From WHSW01 sp035296705 (GTDB lineage: Bacteria > Actinomycetota > Thermoleophilia > Solirubrobacterales > 70-9): DNA of 9,747 bases. Every line of letters begins with the position of its first letter. Position 1 is the first letter of the stretch. The notes beneath the pieces are model-generated. The model was given only the letters and a program-made list of their open reading frames with translations. It was not told the DNA's origin and searched no databases. Below are positions 1 through 5,938 of this stretch, piece by piece. A program made the translations under genes and the position numbers. The stretch lies in contig DATHAL010000087.1 of NCBI GenBank assembly GCA_035296705.1, forward strand, positions 1 to 9,747, written 5' to 3'.

Positions 1-1
1 G

Positions 2-46
2 ACTCCGCTGGCGACCCGCGGCGGCGCGACGGTGGGGAGGGGCTGA
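2..46 (+). CDS. 3' end of an upstream gene (partial)
   Basis: Reading from base 2 gives 14 codons (T-P-L-A-T-R-G-G-A-T-V-G-R-G) followed by TGA at 44-46. The third codon positions are almost all G or C, as in the genes that follow. The stop shares a base with the ATG of the hydrolase at 46 (TGATG), the same tight junction seen at several other places in this window, so an upstream gene in the same operon is plausible. Too little is present to name a product, and the reading frame could be chance. Confidence 0.35.
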   Translation, partial: TPLATRGGATVGRG

Positions 47-1110
47 TGGCGGACGCGCGCGTGGAGGCCGCAATCGAGCACTGGGCGCCGCGGTTCATCC
101 AGAACGGGGTCGACTACAGCGACTTCGTTCGCACCACGGCCGGGATCGACGCCTGGGAGCAGTGGCTGGAGGAATGGAGCCACACCGCCGACGAGCACGA
201 GGCCTACGCGCTCGAGTCCGAGGCCGCGGGCCGTGGCCGCACCGCCGGCGAGGCGTGGCTTCGGGCGGCGGTCTGCCGGCACTTCGGCAAGTTCGTGTGG
301 ACGCTCGACCCCGAGCAGGCCGCCGCGGAGACGCTCCGCAGCGTCGAGGAGATGCGCAAAGCCCACTGCCACCTCGACCCCGAAGCGGAGCGGATCGAGG
401 CGCCGCTCGACGGCGCCCGCCTGGTCGCCAACCTGCGCCGCCCGCCGGACACGGGCCGACCGCCCCTCGTCGTGCTGATCCCCGGCCTCGACTCGACCAA
501 GGAGGAGTTCTTCTTCCTCGAGCAGGCTCACCTCGTGCGCGGCATGGCGACGCTGTCCATCGACGGCCCGGGCCAGGGCGAGACCGGCCTCGAAATCCCG
601 ATTCGGGCCGACTTCGAGACCGGCGTTGCGCCGCTGCTCGACGCGATCGCCGAACGCGTCGACGTCGACCTCGACCGGATCGGCGCGATGGGCGTCAGCC
701 TGGGCGGCTACTACGCATCGCGCGTGGCCGCATTCGAACCCCGGATCAAGGCGGTAGTCGGGCTCAGCGGGTCGTTCTGCTTCGGCGAGATCTGGGAAGG
801 GCTGCCGCCGATGACGCGAGAGACGTTCGCCCTCAAGTCCCGCGCCGCGAACGACGAGGAGGCTCGCGAGCGGGCGATGGCGCTCGACCTGAGCGGGGTC
901 TGCGAGCGGATCGATGTCCCGGCGCTGTACGTCACCGGCAAGCTCGACCGGCTGATCCCGTGGGAGCAAACCGAGCGCCAGGCGAAGGAGACGCCGGGTG
1001 GCCAGTTCGTCTGTTACTCCGACGGCAACCACGGCTGCTCGAACATGCCCTACCGGGCGCGCCCGGCGATCGCCGACTGGATGCGCGAGCGGCTGGCGGA
1101 GGCGGGGTGA
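46..1110 (+). CDS. alpha/beta hydrolase, 2,6-dihydroxypseudooxynicotine hydrolase-like (C-C bond hydrolase family)
   Basis: A 354-residue cytosolic alpha/beta hydrolase with no signal peptide. Residues 1-115 form a helical, Trp-rich N-terminal cap; the core begins near residue 118 with a beta-strand ending in IPGLDS (oxyanion region, 145-150) and DGPGQG (173-178). The nucleophile elbow is GVSLGG with Ser218; Glu248, Asp301 (GKLDRLIP) and His329 (DGNHG) complete the active site. This Ser/Glu/Asp/His set at nearly the same numbering, and the length, match what I recall of 2,6-dihydroxypseudooxynicotine hydrolase of nicotine degradation (about 367 residues; Ser217, Glu248, Asp300, His329), which cleaves a C-C bond next to a ketone. 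Relatives include FrsA/DUF1100-type esterases, so the exact substrate is open. The start has GGGGAGG at 34-40. The stop overlaps the GTG start of the next gene, indicating an operon. Confidence 0.9.
   Translation: MADARVEAAIEHWAPRFIQNGVDYSDFVRTTAGIDAWEQWLEEWSHTADEHEAYALESEAAGRGRTAGEAWLRAAVCRHFGKFVWTLDPEQAAAETLRSVEEMRKAHCHLDPEAERIEAPLDGARLVANLRRPPDTGRPPLVVLIPGLDSTKEEFFFLEQAHLVRGMATLSIDGPGQGETGLEIPIRADFETGVAPLLDAIAERVDVDLDRIGAMGVSLGGYYASRVAAFEPRIKAVVGLSGSFCFGEIWEGLPPMTRETFALKSRAANDEEARERAMALDLSGVCERIDVPALYVTGKLDRLIPWEQTERQAKETPGGQFVCYSDGNHGCSNMPYRARPAIADWMRERLAEAG
1098..1102 (+). promoter_or_regulatory. ribosome binding site deciding the GTG start of the OsmC-like gene
   Basis: GGAGG ends four bases before GTG 1107, which forms a GTGA overlap with the hydrolase stop. 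The alternative ATG at 1116 has its GGAGG (1111-1115) directly abutting the start, which is too close to work, so GTG 1107 is preferred. Confidence 0.5.
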
Positions 1111-1585
1111 GGAGGATGGCCAGGGTCACCCGAGACACGGCCGAGGACGTGGTCGTCAACCGTGCCGGCGGGCGGATGCTGACGCCGACGGCGACCGAGC
1201 TCCGCGTCCGCGAGCTCGAGCCGCTGCTCAGCGACGAGCCGCCGGCGCGCGGTGGCGAGAACCGTGGTCCGAGCCCGCTCGAGCTCGTTCTCTGCTCGCT
1301 CTGCGCCTGCACCAACGTATCCACGACCCGGATGGCGGCGAAGCTGCGGTTTGACTACACGGGCTTGAGACCGAGGCCGAGGGCGAGCTCGATACCCGCG
1401 GTCGCAAGGGAAGCGCCGATGTCCCGGTCCACTACCGCGCGGTGCGGCTCGTGGTCCGGATCGCGACCGAGGAGAGCGACGACCGGCTCGCGCGCCTCGC
1501 GGACCTCGTTGGCCGCTACTGCCCGGTGGACAGCCTGATCCGCGCCGCCGTGGACGACTACGTCGCGCGCTGGGAGAGGATCTAG
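1107..1585 (+). pseudogene. OsmC/Ohr-family protein, broken by a one-base frameshift
   Basis: OsmC-family proteins are about 140-160 residues and reduce peroxides with two cysteines or act on other thiol chemistry. The first half reads in one frame (1107-1367, 87 codons) and holds the family pattern GENRGPSPLELVLCSLCAC, with the peroxidatic cysteine expected at residue 68. After TTG 1365-1367 the frame runs into unrelated Arg/Ser-rich sequence. Reading from base 1367 in the neighbouring frame restores a clean OsmC C-terminus with ETEAEG, then YCPVDSL (Cys139 in the joined 159-residue product), ending at TAG 1583-1585. One base appears to be missing within about 1365-1369. The second-half frame has a stop at 1352-1354, so the shift must lie after it. 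No obvious slippery heptamer is present, so a recent mutation or a sequencing/assembly error is likelier than programmed frameshifting. The TAG overlaps the GTG of the next gene. Confidence 0.85.
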
Positions 1586-2754
1586 TGGCGGTTCTGAGTC
1601 TGCTGCCGCGGGCGGACCCTTATCCACGCTTCAGCGACGCCGAGATCGAGCGCAGGCGGGCAATGCTCGCGCGGGCGATGGCGGCGCGCGGGGCGACGCA
1701 CGCGGTCCTCTACGGGGCGAACCGATCGGGGTCCGCGATCCCCTGGCTCACCCGGTGGCCGGTCACGCGGGAGGCCGTGTGCGTGTTCACGCCCGGCGAG
1801 CGCGACCTCCTCCTGGTCGACTTCTACAACCACGTTCCGAACGCGACCCGGATCGCGACCGAGGCGGACGTGCGCTGGACAGGTCCGAATGCGATCGAGA
1901 CGGCGATCTCGGAGCTGCGACGCCGCGGGGCTGCGGGCCGGCCGGTGGCGGTGATCGGGGCGCTTCCCCACGCGGCGCACCTGGCGCTCGGCGACGTCGC
2001 CGGCAGGGTGGTCGAGATGAGCAAGGACTATCTGAGCCTGCGCCACGTCAAGTCGGCGGAGGAGATCAGCTGGCTGCGGGTCGGCTGTGAGCTCACCGAT
2101 CGCGCCGTCAACGCGCTCGCCGCAGAGCTCCGCCCCGGCCTCAGCGAACACCAGCTCGCCGACATCTGCGAGCGCGCCTACGTCCCGGCCGGCGGACGAA
2201 CGCACATCCATTACATGGGCGTCACGCCGATGGCCGAGCCGGGACTCAGCGTGCCGGCGCAGTGGACGTCCGCCCGCCGGGTCGAGCCCGGTGACGCGGT
2301 GAGCTGCGAGATCAGCGCGTCGTTCTGGGATTACGCCGGCCAGGTCCTGCGCACGTTCGCGGTCGCCGCCGAGCCGACCCCTTTGTATCTCGAGCTGCAC
2401 GAGGTAGCCGTCGCCGCCTTCGACGCGATCGTGGATCGCCTGCACCCGGGCGCGACAGCGGCCGAGCTCGTCGCCGCCTCGGCGGTGATCGAGGAGGCTG
2501 GCTACACGACCCGGGACGACCTCGTCCACGGATTCGTCGGTGGATATCTGCCACCGGTGCTAGGGAGCCCAAGCCGCCAGCTCACGCCGGTCCCCGACTT
2601 CACGCTCGAGGCGGGGATGACTCTGGTCGTCCAGCCGAACGTGATCACGCGCGACGAGACGGCGGGCGTGCAAACCGGTGAGTTGGTGTTGGTCACCGAC
2701 CTCGGCCCCCAGCGTCTCCACGCCGTCGCAGGCGGATTGCGCCGCGTGGCGTGA
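1585..2754 (+). CDS. M24-family (creatinase/aminopeptidase P fold) protein lacking metal ligands
   Basis: A 389-residue protein with a creatinase-type N-terminal domain (about 15-150) and a pita-bread catalytic domain (about 155-385). Landmarks are VKSAEEISWLR (155-165), HIH (207-209), GD at 236-237, RTF at 256-258, HGFVGG (315-320) and the final LVLVTDLG (367-374). Known M24 metallopeptidases bind two metals through Asp, Asp, His, Glu, Glu. Here the aligned positions read Glu242, Gln253 (the normal 11-residue spacing is kept), His315, Gln350 (VVQPN instead of the usual EP) and Gly365, next to Glu366. Only the histidine is intact, so a dinuclear site is unlikely. Creatinase itself is a metal-free M24 enzyme relying on a histidine, so a C-N hydrolase of that type, or a catalytically dead relative, is possible. 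The GTG start overlaps the OsmC stop (TAGTG) and follows GGGAGAGGA at 1572-1580. Confidence 0.85.
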   Translation: MAVLSLLPRADPYPRFSDAEIERRRAMLARAMAARGATHAVLYGANRSGSAIPWLTRWPVTREAVCVFTPGERDLLLVDFYNHVPNATRIATEADVRWTGPNAIETAISELRRRGAAGRPVAVIGALPHAAHLALGDVAGRVVEMSKDYLSLRHVKSAEEISWLRVGCELTDRAVNALAAELRPGLSEHQLADICERAYVPAGGRTHIHYMGVTPMAEPGLSVPAQWTSARRVEPGDAVSCEISASFWDYAGQVLRTFAVAAEPTPLYLELHEVAVAAFDAIVDRLHPGATAAELVAASAVIEEAGYTTRDDLVHGFVGGYLPPVLGSPSRQLTPVPDFTLEAGMTLVVQPNVITRDETAGVQTGELVLVTDLGPQRLHAVAGGLRRVA

Positions 2755-2770
2755 GCCGCGACGGCGCGGC
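2755..2770. terminator. possible GC hairpin between convergent genes
   Basis: The 25-base gap between two converging stop codons holds GCCGCG-ACGG-CGCGGC, a perfect 6-bp stem with a 4-base loop. There is no T-tract on either strand, so it is not a classical intrinsic terminator. It could act as a weak bidirectional terminator or simply reflect the high GC content. Confidence 0.25.
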
Positions 2771-2779
2771 GCCGGTCCT

Positions 2780-4297
2780 CTAGTCGCGCGGCGGCCAGGT
2801 GGGGATCGACCCGCGCCCGGACGGAAACCGGATGTTCTTCGAGCGAACGAACTCGTACAGCGTCTCGGCGGCATTCTCACGCCCGAATCCGCTCGCCTTG
2901 TTGCCCCCGAACGGCGCGCCCAGGAACGCACGACGCATGTAGTTGTTCACGAAGACCATCCCCGCGTCGAGCCGCAGCGCGAGCCGTCGCGCACGTCCCT
3001 CGTCGCGGGTGCAGATCGCGGCGGTGAGCCCGTACTCGGTGCCGTTGGCGATCGCCAGCGCCTCGTCCTCGTCGGCGAACCGGGTCAGGCAGGCGATCGG
3101 GCCGAAGATCTCCTCCTGGGAGACCCGCATCCGCGGGGTGACGTCGGCGAGGACCGTCGGCGCGACCCAGAACCCGTCGCGGAGCAGCTCGTCGTCAGGA
3201 ACCGTCCCCTGGGTGACGAGCCTCGCGCCCTCATCGAGGCCGATCTTCAGGTAGTCCAGCACCCGGTCGCGCTGTCGGGCGTCGACCATCGGGCCGATGT
3301 CGGTCGCCGGGTCGAGCGGGTCGCCAACGACGAGCCGCTCCGTGGCACGAGCGAACCGATCGAGGAACTCGTCGTGGATCGACTCGTGGACGAGGATGCG
3401 CGCCGTCGACGTGCAGGCCTCGCCCTGGTTGTAGTACATGCCCTCGAGCGCGACATCTACAGCGACGTCGAGGTCGGCGTCGGCCAGCACGAGCAGGGCG
3501 TTCTTGCCCCCGAGCTCCATGGTCGCGAGGGCCAGGTTCTTGGCCGTGCCCTCGAGTACCTTGCGGCCGGTTGCGGTCGAGCCCGTGAATGTGATCCGGC
3601 TGACGCCCGGGTGTGAGCTGAGAGCCGCCCCCGCGTCGATTCCCGAGACCGCGTTGATCACCCCCGGAGGCAGCACCTCGTTCGCGATCTCGACCAGCCG
3701 CAGCACGCTCAGCGGCGCCTGCTCTCCCGGCTTGATCACGACCGTGTTTCCGGCGGCGAGCGCCGGCGCGCACTTCTTCGAAAAGTGGATCGGCGGCCAG
3801 TTGAACGGCAGGATCGCCGCGACCACCCCGTAGGGCTCGTAGACGATCCGTGCCTCGATCGGGCCCTGGTCGAGGATCTCGCCGTGCAGCGTGTCGGCGA
3901 GCCCGGCGAAGTAGTCGAACGCCGTGTGGCTGAACGAGATGTCGAAGCGCAGGGCATCGCGGCGTGGCTTCCCGACCTCGCGTGCCTCGAGCTCAGCGAG
4001 CTCGTCGACGTGCTCGCGGATCCGCGCGGCGACCTTGCGCATCAGCGCGCCGCGCTCGCGCGGCGAACGCCATCGCCAATCCTCGGCGAACCGTCGCCCG
4101 GCGCCCGCCACGGCGGCGTCCACCTCGGCCTGTCCCGAGGCGGCGATGTGAGCGAGAGGCGCCCCCGTCGCCGGCTCGATGACCGTGAACGTCTCCGCTC
4201 CGGCCGGCTCGACCCAGCTCCCGTCGACGAACGCGCCGCTGCGCGTCACGGTCGCCTCGGCCCTGGTTGCGGTCGCGCCCGCTTGCGTCGCGCTCAT
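2780..4297 (-). CDS. NAD(P)-dependent aldehyde dehydrogenase
   Basis: A 505-residue cytosolic aldehyde dehydrogenase (usual length 480-510) oxidising an aldehyde to its acid. Motifs in order: PFNWP with Asn166 (oxyanion hole), IKPGEQAP with Lys189 (cofactor), FTGSTATG (237-244, Rossmann turn), MELGGK with general-base Glu261, GEACTSTAR with catalytic Cys295, EEIFGP with Glu396, and the C-terminal PFGGNKASGFGREN (462-475). The presence of Glu261 argues for a hydrolytic enzyme and against a CoA-acylating methylmalonate-semialdehyde type, which lacks this base. The ATG at 4297 has GGAGG upstream and overlaps the stop of the M24 gene (ATGA), so the two are translationally coupled. Sequence of the general type does not fix the substrate. 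The open frame continues upstream through the M24 gene only because of high GC content. Confidence 0.95.
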   Translation of the reverse strand: MSATQAGATATRAEATVTRSGAFVDGSWVEPAGAETFTVIEPATGAPLAHIAASGQAEVDAAVAGAGRRFAEDWRWRSPRERGALMRKVAARIREHVDELAELEAREVGKPRRDALRFDISFSHTAFDYFAGLADTLHGEILDQGPIEARIVYEPYGVVAAILPFNWPPIHFSKKCAPALAAGNTVVIKPGEQAPLSVLRLVEIANEVLPPGVINAVSGIDAGAALSSHPGVSRITFTGSTATGRKVLEGTAKNLALATMELGGKNALLVLADADLDVAVDVALEGMYYNQGEACTSTARILVHESIHDEFLDRFARATERLVVGDPLDPATDIGPMVDARQRDRVLDYLKIGLDEGARLVTQGTVPDDELLRDGFWVAPTVLADVTPRMRVSQEEIFGPIACLTRFADEDEALAIANGTEYGLTAAICTRDEGRARRLALRLDAGMVFVNNYMRRAFLGAPFGGNKASGFGRENAAETLYEFVRSKNIRFPSGRGSIPTWPPRD

Positions 4298-5703
4298 CGC
4301 AGGCCCTCCGCGCCTCGGTCCGCCACCGGCACCCGGTGCGGACCGGGCGCACCGTCGCCGCCGGGCGGCACGCCGTCCGGCGGACGCGCCTCGCGGGTGT
4401 CGGCGTCGAGGCGGGTGTTGAGGTTCGACTGCGCCTCGCGCTCGAGCGGGAGCGAGCCGTCCACGGTGTAGTAGGGCTTGCCTGCGATCACGAGGTCCTC
4501 GGCGGGGAATCTGGTGATCACCTCGCACCCGTCGGCCGTGACGACCAACTGCTCCTCGATCCGCGCGGCCGACCAGCCGTCGGAGGCTGGCCAGAAGGTC
4601 TCGAGCGCGAAAACCATCCCCTCGCGGATCTCCTCCGGATGGTCGAGCGAGACGAGCCGGCTGAAGATCGGCTTCTCCCAGATCGCCAGGCCGACCCCGT
4701 GGCCGAACTGGAGCGCGAAGGCGGCCTCCTCGTCGGCGAAGCCGAACTCCTCGGCTCGCGGCCAGACCTTCACCACGTCGCCGGTCGTCACGCCGGGGCG
4801 GATCATGTCGATCGCCGCGTCGAGGTAGTAGCGGCAGCGCTTGTAGGCGTCGACCAGCGACCGCGACGCGCTGCCGATCGCGAACGTTCGGTAGTAGCAG
4901 GTTCGGTAGCCCATGAAGCTGTGCAGGATGTCGAAGTAGGCCGGATCGCCGGGACGCAGCGCCCGGTCCGTGTAGACATGGGGGTGGGGGTTGCAGCGCT
5001 CCCCTGAGATCGCGTTGACACCCTCGACGAACTCCGATCCCATGTCGTAGAGCACCTTGTTGACGAGCCCGACGCACTCGTTCTCGCGCATCCCGGGACG
5101 CATCTCGCGATAGAGCTCCTCGTAGGCGGCATCGACCATCATGCACGCGGTGTTGAGCAGGGTGATCTCGTCCTGCGACTTGATCACGCGGGCCTCCTGC
5201 ATCAGCTGCTGACCGTCGACGACGTCGATCCCTGCGGCCTGGAGCGCGAACAGGATCGGGGGCTCGACCGCGTCGACGCCGATCGGGCCTGGCAGCAGGC
5301 CGCGCTGCTCGAGCTCGACATGGATCTTCTCCGCGACGTCCTCGGCCCGTCCCGCCTTCGGGCTGATCGCTCCACGCAGGGTCGAGATCCCGGCTCGCGA
5401 GCGCCCCTCGCTGAGCCAAGGGTTGTAGAGCTGATGGTGGCGGGCAGCCGAGCCGAAGTCCCACATGATCGGCTCGGCGGCGCGGGGGAGGAGGCAGAAG
5501 CGGTTCAGCTTGTCCTGGGCCCAGGTACCGATGTGGGTCGCCGTGATGTACCGGATGTTCGCCATGTCGAAGCACAGGAGCCCTGCCAGCTCGGACTCGG
5601 CGAGCAGCGAGGTGATCCTGGTGAGGCGCTCCTCGCGCAGGCGGTCGAGGCGCACCCGCTCCTCCCAGTCGACCGCCATCACGCCGTATGTGTGCAGTCC
5701 CAT
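4294..5703 (-). CDS. M24-family (Xaa-Pro peptidase/creatinase/DddP-like) protein with one substituted metal ligand
   Basis: A 469-residue protein with an N-terminal creatinase-type domain (about 20-165) and an M24 catalytic domain (about 170-400). Aligned metal-ligand positions are Asp258 (YFDIL), Cys269 (GYRTCYYRTF, where the second Asp is expected), His335 (FGHGVG), Glu368 (ALETF) and Glu383 (RIEEQLVVT). Four of five ligands are intact, unlike the other M24 protein of this window. An HPH (240-242) sits where the family has its proximal histidine. The layout NPHPH...LRPGDPAYFDI recalls DddP-type M24 lyases as well as Xaa-Pro peptidases, so peptidase activity should not be assumed. A Pro/Gly/Asp-rich tail (about 432-469) runs past the usual domain end. 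The start at 5703 is chosen for GGGAG seven bases upstream; the in-frame ATG at 5679 has none. It is first in an operon with the aldehyde dehydrogenase, behind the operator at 5749-5764. Confidence 0.88.
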   Translation of the reverse strand: MGLHTYGVMAVDWEERVRLDRLREERLTRITSLLAESELAGLLCFDMANIRYITATHIGTWAQDKLNRFCLLPRAAEPIMWDFGSAARHHQLYNPWLSEGRSRAGISTLRGAISPKAGRAEDVAEKIHVELEQRGLLPGPIGVDAVEPPILFALQAAGIDVVDGQQLMQEARVIKSQDEITLLNTACMMVDAAYEELYREMRPGMRENECVGLVNKVLYDMGSEFVEGVNAISGERCNPHPHVYTDRALRPGDPAYFDILHSFMGYRTCYYRTFAIGSASRSLVDAYKRCRYYLDAAIDMIRPGVTTGDVVKVWPRAEEFGFADEEAAFALQFGHGVGLAIWEKPIFSRLVSLDHPEEIREGMVFALETFWPASDGWSAARIEEQLVVTADGCEVITRFPAEDLVIAGKPYYTVDGSLPLEREAQSNLNTRLDADTREARPPDGVPPGGDGAPGPHRVPVADRGAEGLR

Positions 5704-5748
5704 CGCCGTCTCCCGCGTGCTACCCCGCACGACTTCCGCAGGGGGAGT

Positions 5749-5764
5749 GTGCAATCGATTGCAA
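5749..5764. promoter_or_regulatory. LacI/GalR-type operator, copy 1
   Basis: GTGCAATCGATTGCAA contains a perfect 14-bp palindrome (5750-5763) with a central CG, typical of LacI/GalR-family operators. An identical 16-bp copy lies at 5885-5900. This copy begins seven bases downstream of the predicted minus-strand -10 box, over the expected transcription start of the M24/aldehyde dehydrogenase operon, where a bound repressor would block initiation. Confidence 0.75.
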
Positions 5765-5770
5765 ATTCCA

Positions 5771-5800
5771 AGTGTACGCCTTTGTTGTCGGGAGGGTCGA
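5771..5800 (-). promoter_or_regulatory. predicted sigma70-type promoter for the M24/aldehyde dehydrogenase operon
   Basis: On the minus strand, TCGACC (5800-5795, four of six matches to TTGACA) and TACACT (5776-5771, four of six to TATAAT) are separated by 18 bases. The predicted start near 5764 falls at the edge of the operator and leaves a leader of about 60 bases before the ATG at 5703. The match is modest; the support comes mainly from its mirror symmetry with the plus-strand promoter. Confidence 0.4.
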
Positions 5801-5850
5801 GTCGAGGACCGGTCCGGCCGCCCGGGGAGGAAGGATCGTGGCGGACCCGG

Positions 5851-5880
5851 TTGACGGCGGCGGGGCGGGTCCGTTAGAGT
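5851..5880 (+). promoter_or_regulatory. predicted sigma70-type promoter for the dehydrogenase/E1/CMD operon
   Basis: TTGACG (5851-5856, five of six matches) and TAGAGT (5875-5880, four of six) are 18 bases apart. The predicted start near 5887 lies inside operator copy 2, giving repressor occlusion as on the other strand. The leader to the ATG at 5939 is about 52 bases. Confidence 0.5.
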
Positions 5881-5884
5881 GTCG

Positions 5885-5900
5885 GTGCAATCGATTGCAA
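5885..5900. promoter_or_regulatory. LacI/GalR-type operator, copy 2
   Basis: An exact repeat of the 16-bp copy at 5749-5764, with the 14-bp palindrome at 5886-5899. It starts five bases after the plus-strand -10 box. The centre-to-centre distance to copy 1 is 136 bp, close to 13 turns of B-DNA, so both sites would face the same side and could be bridged by one tetrameric repressor. Confidence 0.75.
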
Positions 5901-5911
5901 GAGTGCTTCGC

Positions 5912-5919
5912 CGATTGCA
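5912..5919 (+). repeat. operator half-site repeat
   Basis: CGATTGCA repeats the right half of the operator exactly 20 bases after the half-site in copy 2 (5892-5899). The matching left half is absent. It may be an auxiliary contact or a decayed site. Confidence 0.3.
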
Positions 5920-5926
5920 GGAAGAC

Positions 5927-5932
5927 GAGGAG
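5927..5932 (+). promoter_or_regulatory. ribosome binding site deciding the dehydrogenase start
   Basis: GAGGAG directly abuts ATG 5933 but lies six bases before ATG 5939, so the latter is the better start. The GTG at 5879, which would give 20 extra residues, lies at the promoter -10 box and cannot be on the predicted transcript. Confidence 0.6.
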
Positions 5933-5938
5933 ATGCGG

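Noticed and set aside
70..77. GCAATCGA resembling an operator half-site inside the hydrolase gene
   Set aside because: It encodes Ala-Ile-Glu in frame, has no matching second half, and is expected by chance.
1350..1370. Programmed -1 frameshift in the OsmC-like gene
   Set aside because: The frame change is of the -1 kind, but no X-XXY-YYZ slippery heptamer lies in the permitted stretch and this family is not known to use frameshifting.
162..1538. Open frame of 458 codons overlapping the hydrolase
   Set aside because: Its first two thirds are Arg/Pro-rich out-of-frame reading of the hydrolase; only the part from 1107 to 1367 is real, as the first half of the OsmC-like gene.
1582..2529. 315-codon minus-strand frame opposite the first M24 gene
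   Set aside because: Arg/Asp/His-rich shadow with no recognisable motif; the plus-strand M24 fold landmarks are clear.
2678..3616. 312-codon plus-strand frame antisense to the aldehyde dehydrogenase
   Set aside because: Composition is that of a GC-rich antisense shadow, and the minus-strand gene has all catalytic motifs.
2780..5575. 931-codon minus-strand open frame suggesting an M24-aldehyde dehydrogenase fusion
   Set aside because: Upstream of 4297 it is an Arg-rich shadow of the M24 gene, which reads in another frame. The dehydrogenase has its own ATG, ribosome site and family-typical length.
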